NCBI GenBank assembly: GCA_028357285.1
Contig: JAOMWM010000002.1
Span: 62,001-126,000, forward strand
Direction: 5' to 3'
DNA: 64,000 nt
From: Schleiferiaceae bacterium
Lineage (GTDB): Bacteria > Bacteroidota > Bacteroidia > Flavobacteriales > Schleiferiaceae
Position 1 is the stretch's first letter. Each line of letters begins with the position of its first letter. Both the position numbers and the translations under genes were made by a program. Under the pieces are notes generated by a model. It saw only the letters and a program-made list of their open reading frames with translations, made no database searches and was not told the DNA's origin. Shown piece by piece: positions 36,616 through 46,740 of this stretch.

Positions 36616-39396
36616 GTGACTCAACCCAGCGATAAACTCCTTCAACGTGCCTATGCGCAAGATGCTTCCATCTACCAGGAAACGCCCGAATCTGTAGCCT
36701 TTCCAAAATCGGCGGATGATGTGGTCGATTTAGTGCGAAGCGGCGCCCAACTGATCCCACGCGCCGCAGGAACCTCCCTGGCCGGCCAAGTCGTGGGCAA
36801 TGGTACCGTATTAGATACCGGCAGGCACATGAACGCCATTCTCCACATCAACGTAGAGGAGCGATGGGCAGAAGTACAACCGGGTGTCGTACGTGATGAA
36901 CTGAACCACTATCTTAAAGAACACGGGCTGTTTTTCGGTCCCAACACCTCCACCTCGAACCGCTGTATGATGGGCGGAATGGTGGGCAATAACAGCTCCG
37001 GCTCCACCTCTATTTCCTACGGAACCACACGCGAAAAGCTGCTTGGCCTTGAACTGGTCACCGCAGATGGCGTGTTGCGCGCGATGGGCGCAATCAACGC
37101 TGAAGGATCTCGAGAAATTCCCAAAGCAGTCGAAAGCTGGCTCAAGCAATGGTCGGAGGCGTGGACCGCAGAAAATCTTGCAATCCATTTCCCGGATCCG
37201 AGCATTCACCGAAGAAATACCGGTTATGCCATTGATCTTTTGGGAGCAAACCCGGAAGCACTCTTGCAAGTACTGTGTGGCTCTGAAGGAACTTTAGGCA
37301 TTACCACGAAGATTCGTATAGCCTTAGATCCGCTCCCACCTGCGCATGTCGCAGTAGCAGCACTGCACTACCAGAGTATGGACGATGCCATGGGGGCCAC
37401 GCCCAAACTAATGGCTTATAAGCCTTATCAACTCGAGCTCATGGACCGCATCATCTTAGAATGTACGCGTGAGAGTAAAGAATATTCAAGCTACCGCGAT
37501 TTCGTACAAGGCGATCCGGCTGCCATTTTATTGGTGGAAGTACGCGGTGAAAGCGAGAAAGAACTGACCGAAAATTTAGCTGCACTTCAGTGTGAGACCA
37601 GCTATGCAAGAGCCGAACTCTTTGGCGAGGACAGCGATAAAGTTTGGAAGCTCCGCGCTGCCGGATTGGGACTGCTTTCTAATGTCCCTGGCGATGCAAA
37701 ACCCGTTGCGTGTATTGAAGATACTGCCGTGCGCATCGATGTGCTCCAAGACTATATCCGGGAATTTGATGCATTAATGCAGGACTTCGGCCAGGAAAGT
37801 GTCTACTACGCGCATGCCGGTGCTGGGGAATTGCACCTGCGCCCTATTCTAAATTTAAAGACTTCCGAGGGGGTCCGATTATTATACGAAATCAGTAAAG
37901 CCAGCGCCGCGCTCGTCAAAAGATACGGCGGCTCGCTCTCAGGCGAGCACGGTGACGGTCGCGTTCGTGCGGCCTTCATCAAAGATTTTTACGGCCCCGA
38001 GGTCTACCCGTGGATGGAAAGCTTTAAGAAAGCTTGGGATCCCGAGAACCAATTAAACCCAGGTAAGATCGTGGGCGCAAAGCCCATGGACGAAGATTTG
38101 CGCTATAAAGTGGATCGTGAGGAGCCCGTTTTAGACACCCAATTCCCGTTTAGCGAGGAAGGCGGATTCTTACGCGCTGTAGAAAAATGCAACGGATCGG
38201 GCGATTGCAGAAGACTTCCGCATACCGGAGCCCTGATGTGCCCTTCGTATATGGCCTCTCGCAATGAATGGGACAGCACGCGTGGTCGGGCCAATGTGCT
38301 GCGGAGCGTATTGACCGAACAAAGTATAGCCGGGTTCAAAGCACCAGAATTGGCAGAAGCCATGCAACATTGTGTGGGCTGTAAAGGGTGTACGAAGGAA
38401 TGTCCTTCTGGGGTTGATATGGCCGCCATGAAGTCTGAATACCTCTATCAAAACCGTTCTAAACGTACGATGGCGGATAAGGCCTTTGCCAACTTCCATA
38501 AGAGCTTAAGCTACCAAGGATTATGGCGTTTGATCAATCCTGTCCTGAAATCTGGACTGACCAAACGATTGATGGGCATTCACCCGGAGCGATCAGTTCC
38601 AGGGCTTGCACCACCGGCCTATATGAAAGCCTATGAAAAAAACTATTCGGTAGAAAGTGCCGCGGACCAGGAGCGCACAGTGATTTTGTGGGTAGATGAA
38701 TTTACGCAAGCTCAAGATCCCCTGCTTGTGGGAAAAGCACTGGACGTGCTCGGCGCGCTCGGATATAGTCCAGCGGTTGTTTGTGGCCCGAGTGGACGCG
38801 CAGCGATAAGTGGTGGTTTTTTGCCAGAATCGAAGAAAATAGCCCAAAAAGCGCTGAAAAATCTTCAAAATGCGACAAAAACACTCAAAAACGCACCTAT
38901 TTTGGGTCTAGAGGCAAGCGCCGTACTCAGTGCAAAGGACGAATACCCGCGTTTGCTTCCCGCAGATAACGAATGGCTTAAGGCGCAGCGCTTCGAAACC
39001 GTCGATAAATTCTTAGCGTCGGAACTGCCAAAGCTGACCGGGACAAAGCAACTCTTCGCACCGCACCCAGAGGAAATTTTACTCCACGTGCACTGCCACC
39101 AGAAAAGTTTAGAAAGCGCTGGCGATACGGCCTACGTGCTCCAACTCCTGTTAGGCGCAAAGGTCAACCGCGTGAAAAGCAGTTGCTGCGGTATGGCCGG
39201 GTCCTACGGTATGAAGCGCGAAAATTTCGAAATGAGTAAAAAGATGGCCGATTTAGTCTTACTTCCGACCGTTGAAGCCTTCGAAGGTGAACACATCGTC
39301 GCCACTGGAACTTCATGCCGTCACCAGATCGACGACCTCAGTTCACGGAGCGCAGTACATCTAATGGATGTGCTTTGGGAGCAACTGCTGTTCTAA
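36616..39396 (+). CDS. FAD-linked oxidase fused to Fe-S/CCG-domain reductase (D-lactate/glycolate dehydrogenase-like)
   Basis: PRAAGTSLAGQVVGNGTVLDTGRHMN, CGSEGTLGITTKI, GSLSGEHGDGRVR, CVGCKGCTKECPSGVDM, VKSSCCGMAGSYGMK. Confidence 0.9.
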   Translation: MTQPSDKLLQRAYAQDASIYQETPESVAFPKSADDVVDLVRSGAQLIPRAAGTSLAGQVVGNGTVLDTGRHMNAILHINVEERWAEVQPGVVRDELNHYLKEHGLFFGPNTSTSNRCMMGGMVGNNSSGSTSISYGTTREKLLGLELVTADGVLRAMGAINAEGSREIPKAVESWLKQWSEAWTAENLAIHFPDPSIHRRNTGYAIDLLGANPEALLQVLCGSEGTLGITTKIRIALDPLPPAHVAVAALHYQSMDDAMGATPKLMAYKPYQLELMDRIILECTRESKEYSSYRDFVQGDPAAILLVEVRGESEKELTENLAALQCETSYARAELFGEDSDKVWKLRAAGLGLLSNVPGDAKPVACIEDTAVRIDVLQDYIREFDALMQDFGQESVYYAHAGAGELHLRPILNLKTSEGVRLLYEISKASAALVKRYGGSLSGEHGDGRVRAAFIKDFYGPEVYPWMESFKKAWDPENQLNPGKIVGAKPMDEDLRYKVDREEPVLDTQFPFSEEGGFLRAVEKCNGSGDCRRLPHTGALMCPSYMASRNEWDSTRGRANVLRSVLTEQSIAGFKAPELAEAMQHCVGCKGCTKECPSGVDMAAMKSEYLYQNRSKRTMADKAFANFHKSLSYQGLWRLINPVLKSGLTKRLMGIHPERSVPGLAPPAYMKAYEKNYSVESAADQERTVILWVDEFTQAQDPLLVGKALDVLGALGYSPAVVCGPSGRAAISGGFLPESKKIAQKALKNLQNATKTLKNAPILGLEASAVLSAKDEYPRLLPADNEWLKAQRFETVDKFLASELPKLTGTKQLFAPHPEEILLHVHCHQKSLESAGDTAYVLQLLLGAKVNRVKSSCCGMAGSYGMKRENFEMSKKMADLVLLPTVEAFEGEHIVATGTSCRHQIDDLSSRSAVHLMDVLWEQLLF

Positions 39397-39402
39397 GTGG
39401 AC

Positions 39403-39912
39403 CTAGTTTTCTGCCTGCTCAAATTTAACAACGACGTCTTGAATCCCCGTGAGTACAGTATCGCGCATTCCATGAATAATGGACAGGGTATACCGCTCGT
39501 TTCCTTTGAAGCGAACTGCACCGCCGCCTATGGGTGCGAAGACCGTTTTAAGCGTACTCATTCCGGTTCCGTTCCAACGGCCCAGGTCATCCGCCAATGC
39601 GATGTTCACGGTGTCCGAATATTCCACGCCCTGACTTGAGCGTATGGTGCGAAACAGGTACAGGTTGTTGTACGGATAGTCGACTAAATGGCGTACATAC
39701 ATGCCCATGAAAACTGGTTTTTCCGCATCCTGAGGTGCCCACTGCACGGTGATCGCGCTGTCCATATGCCACCGGTTGTTTTCAAAGGTGGTCAGTTCAT
39801 CTAAGATTGGCGTGGGCGAGCAACTTTGCATGAAAAGAAAAAACAGTGAAAAAAGACCCAAAACGAGTCCATTTCCAGCTGTTTTTATGTGTTTTTGCGC
39901 TAAAAAGGGCAT
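39403..39912 (-). CDS. gldH: Gliding motility lipoprotein GldH
   Basis: Lipobox FLFMQSC; FENNRWHMDS..., YPYNNLYLFRTIR, DTVNIALADDLGRWNGTGM. Confidence 0.85.
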   Translation of the reverse strand: MPFLAQKHIKTAGNGLVLGLFSLFFLFMQSCSPTPILDELTTFENNRWHMDSAITVQWAPQDAEKPVFMGMYVRHLVDYPYNNLYLFRTIRSSQGVEYSDTVNIALADDLGRWNGTGMSTLKTVFAPIGGGAVRFKGNERYTLSIIHGMRDTVLTGIQDVVVKFEQAEN

Positions 39913-41111
39913 TATTCTGCTTTTTTCGGTGCGTTTGGTTTTTTACCACTGCGGTTACGACCGCCACGATTGCGGTTGCGTCCACCGCGATTGCGACCGC
40001 CTTTGGGCTGATCGAAACGGGTAATACTATCTTCCGCACTTCCGCCTACGAAATCGGCCACCGCAACTTCAGCCTTCACTTTAGGCTGCTCGACGTAAGC
40101 AAATTCTGCAAGGTCGTCGGGAGTTTCCCCTTGTTTGTTCGCTTCCACAATCTCAAGCACCTGGTCGAGCTTTAACGGCACCCAATTGTTGGGATCGCTA
40201 TCGAGCGAATACCAGAGCATCTCCTTAAAAATGTCCATTTTCTGGAAGAACGCTACGCCTTTCGCGAGCTTGAGTTTCTTTGAAGGTGATGGGAAACGCT
40301 TTACGGCTTCGATGTAGCTGTCCAATTCATAGTTCAAACAACACTTCAACTTCCCACACTGTCCCGCCAATTTCTGCGGATTCAGACTGAGTTGCTGATA
40401 ACGCGCCGCCGCAGTATTCACACTACGGAAATCACTAAGCCAAGTTGAACAACACAGCTCACGACCACACGACCCGATCCCACCCAAACGTTGGGCTTCC
40501 TGGCGTGCACCGATCTGTTTCATTTCAATACGTACGGAGAACAGTTGGGCCAGTTCACGGATCAATTGGCGAAAATCTACCCGCTCATCTGCCGTATAAT
40601 AGAACGTCGCTTTTGAACCGTCGCCCTGGAATTCAACGTCGGATATTTTCATCCGCAACCCTAGACGCTGCGCCACATCGCGGCTCTGCATCATGGTTTG
40701 TTTTTCACGCGCTCGAGCTTCCGCCCACTTTTCTAAGTCGTGTTCTGAAGCTTTACGGTACACCTTGTTCGGATGCTCTTCCGATTCGTATTTAAACTTC
40801 TTTTTATTCATCTGGAGCTTTACCAGCTCCCCGGTGATAGAGACGTTTCCTATGTCGTGTCCGGAGTGGGCTTCAACAGCCACAGCATCTCCGATCTGGA
40901 GTGGAAGACCTTCAGCATTGTGGAAAAATTCCTTGCGTCCGTTCTTAAATCTGACCTCGACCCAGTCAAAAGCTTGATCTGTCGAGGGTAGTTCCATATT
41001 TGAAAGCCAGTCATAGACCGACAGTTTTCCGCATCCTCCAGTTCCACATGAGCCGTTGCTTTGACAACCCTTTGGAACGCCACCACCGCTGCCACAATTA
41101 CTGCATGCCAT
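39912..41111 (-). CDS. RicT/PSP1-family protein with C-terminal GGRNR-rich tail
   Basis: KATFYYTADERVDFRQLIRELAQLF, IGSCGRELCCSTWL, CGKLKCCLNYELDSY; tail GGRNRGGRNRNRGGRNRSGKK. Confidence 0.92.
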   Translation of the reverse strand: MACSNCGSGGGVPKGCQSNGSCGTGGCGKLSVYDWLSNMELPSTDQAFDWVEVRFKNGRKEFFHNAEGLPLQIGDAVAVEAHSGHDIGNVSITGELVKLQMNKKKFKYESEEHPNKVYRKASEHDLEKWAEARAREKQTMMQSRDVAQRLGLRMKISDVEFQGDGSKATFYYTADERVDFRQLIRELAQLFSVRIEMKQIGARQEAQRLGGIGSCGRELCCSTWLSDFRSVNTAAARYQQLSLNPQKLAGQCGKLKCCLNYELDSYIEAVKRFPSPSKKLKLAKGVAFFQKMDIFKEMLWYSLDSDPNNWVPLKLDQVLEIVEANKQGETPDDLAEFAYVEQPKVKAEVAVADFVGGSAEDSITRFDQPKGGRNRGGRNRNRGGRNRSGKKPNAPKKAE

Positions 41112-41184
41112 GGTCGTTATATTTATGCTATCAAACAACAACTTTGTTGTGTTGTTTGCGATACTAAGGTCGTAAATTGAACCC

Positions 41185-43644
41185 ATGATTGAACGGAATC
41201 TGTTTAAAATTCTCCTCACCGCTTGTTTCGCGGTTCTAGTTGCCCCGTTAGCGAAGGGACAAGACGGGAAATGGCAGGCTGCGAGCGCCTTTGAGCACTG
41301 GGTGGATCACCTTCCCTACAACACGTTTGAGCACGTGGACCAATTGGACCCGCTCGTTTTCTGCGCCTCCCAGGACAACCTGCTCATTATCGACGGCAGC
41401 ACCGACGAATTTTCCAGGTACTCCCGCATCAACGGACTTTCAGGAACCAACATCACTGCCTTGCGCTCGGATCCTTCCTCGCAGACCGTTTGGATTGGCT
41501 ATGCCAACGGGCGCATCGATGTTTGGCGCAATGGCTCTTTTCAACCCATCACCGCCATCGAAGAAACTCCCTCTTTTACCGGACTCAAACAAATCAATGG
41601 CTTCGCCTTTTTTGATGGAAACGCCTACGTCGGAACGGACTTTGGATTGGTCGAATTTGAAATTTCTTCCCGCCTTGCCGGTCGAACTTTTCTTCTCGGC
41701 GACAACTACAGTCCTATTGCCATCGCTTCCTTTGACATCAACCCATCGGGCACCGCCTGCGTCTATTCCCCTGACCAACAAAATGCGTTTTTAGTCGCCG
41801 ACCTCACCCAAAACTTACCGCAGTGGACCCCCATAAATTACCGCGTTTTCTCCAGCGTCTACGACCCCAGCCATATCGTGTGGTACGGAGTCGAAGCGTG
41901 TTTTTTGTATGCCGCAACCGACCTTACTTCAGGAACTCTGCTTTTTGATGTCACCGAAAACAGCAACGGCGATTGGGAGGCTGGAACCTACCCGCAGCCT
42001 TGGGGTAGCGGAAGCTTAAGTCAGGAAATACAAGATGTACGCGTGAACGAGAACTGGCTCGTGGTTACACGAGATTTCAATGTCATCGGTAAAAAATCGG
42101 ACCAAAAAAACAGTCCTGTGGATTCCGTCAATATTTCCAACGCGCTCTTCGCTCCTGGGGTGCTTCGGCCCCTCTCCTCTGCGTTTGTAGCCAGTGAGAA
42201 TGCCTTCTACACGGGTAATTTTCAAACGGGCATGGTACGCGTTAAGGACCGCACTAAAGTCAAACGCATTCTCCCGAGCAGCCCGTACAGCAACAAAGCT
42301 TTTCACCTCGTGCCTTTCGGATTGGGCAAGGATAACGACCCTAATCCAGATGGTGCCAATCCATACGCAGCAACCTACCGCGGCAATACAGGCGGTGTCC
42401 TTCATTTGCCGGGCGCCTTAAATGAACTGTGGTCAAAAGCCTATTCGAGCGACGGCGCCGGTCGCTACGAGAACCAGCAATGGCTGCATTGGGATAAAAA
42501 TTACCTGTACGGTTTGACGGATTTTGTGAGTGCGGCGCACGAATTCACCGCATCGGGCGAGCGACTCTACCTCAGCAGTTGGGGTGGCGGGATTGTTGAG
42601 CTGACCGACGGTGATACGACGGGCTGGTTTCGCGCAAGTAATACTGATGGTGCGCTGCTCGCCGTGAACGGAAATGCAAATGATCTGCGGACCGGTGGTT
42701 TGACCTTTGACGATGAAGGGAATCTATGGGGTGTGCAAAGTTTAGTCGCTGCGCCGTTGTTTAAGAAAGATGCGGCAGGAAATTGGTCCAATTTCGCTTT
42801 AAGTCCCGGTGCAGACGCCGTGGCATTAAAAAACATCGTTCACCACAACGGCATGTTCTTTATTCAAAGCCGAACGAACGGCATCTACGCCTACCGTGCT
42901 TCCGACGGACTGAAACGGCAGATCAGCTCGGGTACGGGAAGCGGCAACCTGCCTTCCAACCACGTACTGAGTATGGCCGTGGATCACGACGGAGAATTGT
43001 GGATTGGCACGGATGAAGGGTTAGTGGTACTGTACAGTCCCTCAAATATTTTTAACGGTGGAACTTCCGATGCGCGTCCTATTCTCTTCGAGGAAGACGG
43101 TGTTGTACAAAAGCTTTTGGGTGAAACGCCCATAACGAGCGTATTCGTGGACGGCGGCAACCGCAAGTGGATCGGAACACGCGGCGCTGGACTCTTTTTA
43201 GTCAGTCCCGAGGGGTTGCAAACCCTACAGCAATTTACAGCGACCAATTCCCCTTTACTCGCCAATGACATCCTCAGTATTGCAGCGGACCCAACCAGCG
43301 GAGAGCTCCTCATTGCTACCTCAAAAGGGTTGATCGGCTACCGCGGAGATGCGACACCCGGCTACACCGGCAATGTACCCGAAGCTTCCATCTATCCCAA
43401 CCCAGTACGCCCCGGGTATGAAGGGCTCATTTTTGTCCAGGGCTGCCCGGAAGGTGCGGTAGTAAAGTTTACGGACATAACCGGGGCGCTGGTGTATGAA
43501 ACGCAATCCAACGGGGGGACAGCACGGTGGAACGGTACAAACCTGGGCGGAGCGCCCGCAGCTAGTGGCGTTTACCTGGTCTACATTACAGATGCATTAG
43601 GCACCGTTACTGCACAAGGAAAAGTTCTTCTCATCCGGCAGTAA
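41185..43644 (+). CDS. porZ: T9SS attachment-complex protein PorZ-like (propeller plus CTD-like C-terminus)
   Basis: WVDHLPYNTFEHVDQLDPLVFCASQDNLLIIDGSTDEFSRYSRINGLSGTNITAL; C-terminal IYPNPVRPGYEG...GVYLVYITD. Confidence 0.82.
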   Translation: MIERNLFKILLTACFAVLVAPLAKGQDGKWQAASAFEHWVDHLPYNTFEHVDQLDPLVFCASQDNLLIIDGSTDEFSRYSRINGLSGTNITALRSDPSSQTVWIGYANGRIDVWRNGSFQPITAIEETPSFTGLKQINGFAFFDGNAYVGTDFGLVEFEISSRLAGRTFLLGDNYSPIAIASFDINPSGTACVYSPDQQNAFLVADLTQNLPQWTPINYRVFSSVYDPSHIVWYGVEACFLYAATDLTSGTLLFDVTENSNGDWEAGTYPQPWGSGSLSQEIQDVRVNENWLVVTRDFNVIGKKSDQKNSPVDSVNISNALFAPGVLRPLSSAFVASENAFYTGNFQTGMVRVKDRTKVKRILPSSPYSNKAFHLVPFGLGKDNDPNPDGANPYAATYRGNTGGVLHLPGALNELWSKAYSSDGAGRYENQQWLHWDKNYLYGLTDFVSAAHEFTASGERLYLSSWGGGIVELTDGDTTGWFRASNTDGALLAVNGNANDLRTGGLTFDDEGNLWGVQSLVAAPLFKKDAAGNWSNFALSPGADAVALKNIVHHNGMFFIQSRTNGIYAYRASDGLKRQISSGTGSGNLPSNHVLSMAVDHDGELWIGTDEGLVVLYSPSNIFNGGTSDARPILFEEDGVVQKLLGETPITSVFVDGGNRKWIGTRGAGLFLVSPEGLQTLQQFTATNSPLLANDILSIAADPTSGELLIATSKGLIGYRGDATPGYTGNVPEASIYPNPVRPGYEGLIFVQGCPEGAVVKFTDITGALVYETQSNGGTARWNGTNLGGAPAASGVYLVYITDALGTVTAQGKVLLIRQ

Positions 43645-43677
43645 ACCGGTCTGAGATATTGGTATTTTTGAGAGGCT

Positions 43678-45987
43678 ATGGCACAAGAGACAGAAAAAAA
43701 GAAACGCAATTACCGCAAGCAAATCATCTGGACGGTGGTCGTGCTTACGGGACCGGTTTGGGGCTTGACGGTTTTGCTCAGTTTGACGAGCATGGGCGTG
43801 TTTAGTGAATTGCCTAACATCGCGCAGATTGCAAATCCCGATACAAAATTGGCCACTGAAATCATTACCGAAGACGGTGAAACCCTAGGTACCTTCTTCC
43901 GCGAAAACAGAACGGCTGCAACCTTCGATGAACTCTCGCCATGGCTTGGTAAAGCGCTCGTAGCAACGGAAGATGAACGCTTCTATTCCCACAGCGGGGT
44001 GGATGCAAAGGCACTGGCACGTGCTGTTGCGTATCTGGGATCCAAAGGTGGGGGCTCTACGCTCACGCAGCAATTGGCGAAGATGCAGTACAACGAACCC
44101 GCGCGTAATTTGGTGGAGCGCATTGGACAGAAATTGGGCGAATGGATCATCGCGGTGCAGCTGGAAAGGCTCTACACGAAAGACGAAATTATTGCCTTGT
44201 ATTTGAACCAATTGGACTTTCTCTACCAAGCCGTCGGTATCAATTCTGCAGCCCGCGTCTACTTCAACAAGAAGCCTATTGACCTCACCATCGAGGAGGC
44301 TGCGGTATTCGTTGCCATGGCAAAAAACCCCTCCCTCTACAATCCTAAACGCTACCCGGAACGCACCAAACAACGCCGCGATCAAGTGTTCGTACAAATG
44401 GTTAAAAACGGCATGCTTACGGTAGCAGAAAAAGACAGCCTGCAACAAATCCCCCTTCAGCTGGAATTCCGACCACAGAGTCATACGGCCGGTCTAGCGC
44501 CGTATTTCCGCGAATATTTACGTGGCTACATGAAGGAGTGGATCAAAGATTACGAGAAACGGACCGGCCGTGAATTGGACCTCTACAGTGGCGGTTTAAA
44601 AATCTACACGACCATCAATGCAGAGATGCAACAGAATGCGGAAGAAGCCGTGCAAGAGCATTTGAGCAATTACCAACGCATTTTTGACATCATCAAAGAA
44701 GACCGCAAATACGGTCCGTTCTACTTCGATGAAGATCCCGCCGGGAATGTAAAGCGCATCGTAGACCGCGCCATGAAAAACACACAGCGCTACCGCGGTA
44801 TGAAGCGCCGGGGCGCCAGCCAGGACAGCATTCAGAAGGCCTTTGCTACCCCTATCCCCATGACCGTATTCACGTGGAACGGGGACAAAGACACCGTGCT
44901 ATCGCCGCGCGACAGCATCATGTATTACAAGGGACTCTACCAGGTGGGCATGATGAGCGTGGAACCACAGACCGGCCACGTCAAAGCATGGGTAGGCGGT
45001 AACGACTACCAGTACTTTAAATACGACCACGTAAAGCAAGGAAAACGCCAGGTGGGCTCCACCTTCAAACCGTTCGTTTATGCTTCTGCCATTCTAGAGA
45101 AAAACTACAGCCCCTGTATGGAGGTACCCAACGCCAAGATCTGTATTGAAAAAGGAGAGTTTGGGCTCATTGAGGATTGGTGCCCGTCCAATTCTGATGA
45201 TAAATACGGCGGTACGAAGAGCTTAAAACACGCCTTAGCAAATTCCATGAATACCGTGACGACCTTCCTGATGAAGCAGGTAGGGCCACGTCCTGTTATT
45301 GACCTGGCCAGACGAATGGGCATTACGGGCGACATTCCAGAAGTGCCTTCTATTGCACTAGGTACGGTCGACCTCAGCGTGTATGAGATGGTAGGCAGCT
45401 ACACTACCTTCGCTAACAAAGGGCGCTATGTGCAGCCCATCATGGTGACGCGTATAGAAGATAAGAATGGTGTCGTATTGGAAGAATTTACGCCCGAAAC
45501 ACGTCAGGTCATGAGCGATCGCGATGCCTATGTAATTCTTAAACTCCTCATGGGAGTGACGGAAGACGGCACCGGGGTCCGATTGCGCCACGATTTAGGC
45601 AAAACCTTCTACCGCAATAATGCAGTAACCGGCTATCCCTACAAGTTCACTAATGAAATCGCCGGTAAAACGGGGACGACGCAAAACAACTCTGACGGTT
45701 GGTTTATGGGCGCTGTACCTAACCTAATCACTGGGGTATGGACCGGTTGTGAAGATCGTGCTGCGCACATGGGCGGCAGGTTCGGCACGTATTATGGACA
45801 AGGCGCTACGGCGGCACTTCCCATCTGGGCCGTCTACATGAAAAAGAACTACGCCAACCCTGATCTCGGCATCAGCAAGAGTCCGTTTGAACGTCCTAAA
45901 GGTGCGTTGGGTATCGATGTAGATTGCATGCCCACCACATTCGACTTTGATAGCGGCGAAGGCGACGATTTTGACGAAAATTTCTAA
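43678..45987 (+). CDS. Penicillin-binding protein 1A-type bifunctional transglycosylase/transpeptidase
   Basis: ATEDERFYSHSGVD, GGSTLTQQLAKM, RQVGSTFKPFVYASAI, NEIAGKTGTTQNNSDGWF. Confidence 0.95.
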   Translation: MAQETEKKKRNYRKQIIWTVVVLTGPVWGLTVLLSLTSMGVFSELPNIAQIANPDTKLATEIITEDGETLGTFFRENRTAATFDELSPWLGKALVATEDERFYSHSGVDAKALARAVAYLGSKGGGSTLTQQLAKMQYNEPARNLVERIGQKLGEWIIAVQLERLYTKDEIIALYLNQLDFLYQAVGINSAARVYFNKKPIDLTIEEAAVFVAMAKNPSLYNPKRYPERTKQRRDQVFVQMVKNGMLTVAEKDSLQQIPLQLEFRPQSHTAGLAPYFREYLRGYMKEWIKDYEKRTGRELDLYSGGLKIYTTINAEMQQNAEEAVQEHLSNYQRIFDIIKEDRKYGPFYFDEDPAGNVKRIVDRAMKNTQRYRGMKRRGASQDSIQKAFATPIPMTVFTWNGDKDTVLSPRDSIMYYKGLYQVGMMSVEPQTGHVKAWVGGNDYQYFKYDHVKQGKRQVGSTFKPFVYASAILEKNYSPCMEVPNAKICIEKGEFGLIEDWCPSNSDDKYGGTKSLKHALANSMNTVTTFLMKQVGPRPVIDLARRMGITGDIPEVPSIALGTVDLSVYEMVGSYTTFANKGRYVQPIMVTRIEDKNGVVLEEFTPETRQVMSDRDAYVILKLLMGVTEDGTGVRLRHDLGKTFYRNNAVTGYPYKFTNEIAGKTGTTQNNSDGWFMGAVPNLITGVWTGCEDRAAHMGGRFGTYYGQGATAALPIWAVYMKKNYANPDLGISKSPFERPKGALGIDVDCMPTTFDFDSGEGDDFDENF

Positions 45988-46670
45988 CGACCTACAGCCA
46001 GTTTCAATGCCGTTGTAAATTCTGCTGGAACCAGCAATTCGTCTACCGGTTCGACCACAAATTGTGTATTGCTGCTTCGTGATGAAGAATTGCGTCCCGC
46101 CTCGCGCTGCTGTATTTCTGCTCTGTTGTCTAAGGCCACTTTTGTGCCTTTAATCAATCCTGCTGCCACAGAGATCACTGCACCCACAGTTGCCACAAGC
46201 AGTCCTGTGAAAAACCCAACGAACAACGCGAAGCCATCGCCATCGTCTAAGGCCGCTATAGCCGCAAAAACCACCACTCCAGAACCTAAAGAAATGAGGT
46301 ACCCTCTTCCTGCAGTCTTCGCCCCCTGCACGGTTGCAGAAGGCAAGGGTGTAAGCTCTTGAATATACGGCTCGTCGGAACCTCCAACTTCTTTGGGGCC
46401 CATATAGAGGTAAGCCAATTGGCCCGCTGTATCCATACAAAGCGCATAGTAAAAGGTTGCCGGCTTGAGCAACGTGAGGTAACTGCTGGCTGTATCAAAG
46501 GTGAATTCTGAAAGTTCACCTGCATCCGTGACCACTGCGGCCACTTCATACCCCTGGGTTAATGCACCACGTAAATCGTACACAACGGGGTCCATAATGG
46601 AACGTTCTGCGCTGAGAGAAAACGGGGTGATAAAAAGGGCAACGAGTGCGAGGCGGATCAAATGTTTCAT
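45984..46670 (-). CDS. Hypothetical exported/membrane protein with Gly-rich TM pair
   Basis: Signal peptide MKHLIRLALVALFITPFSLSA; hydrophobic region VVFAAIAALDD...FVGFFTGLLVATVGAVISVAAGL; overlaps PBP1A stop tail-to-tail. Confidence 0.6.
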   Translation of the reverse strand: MKHLIRLALVALFITPFSLSAERSIMDPVVYDLRGALTQGYEVAAVVTDAGELSEFTFDTASSYLTLLKPATFYYALCMDTAGQLAYLYMGPKEVGGSDEPYIQELTPLPSATVQGAKTAGRGYLISLGSGVVVFAAIAALDDGDGFALFVGFFTGLLVATVGAVISVAAGLIKGTKVALDNRAEIQQREAGRNSSSRSSNTQFVVEPVDELLVPAEFTTALKLAVGR

Positions 46671-46740
46671 AGCTCAATTTAAAAAATACCCCGAAAATAT
46701 CCGGTTGCGTAAAATTAAGTCACAATGGTATAAAAATGAA

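Noticed and set aside
39949-40005. Nucleotide repeat (ccgccacgattgcggttgcgtccaccgcgattgcgaccgcc) considered as a CRISPR-like or tandem DNA repeat
   Set aside because: Explained by the coding GGRNR repeats of the RicT homologue; no spacer structure.
43885-44484. 199-aa minus-strand ORF inside the PBP1A gene
   Set aside because: Shadow ORF opposite conserved transglycosylase motifs.
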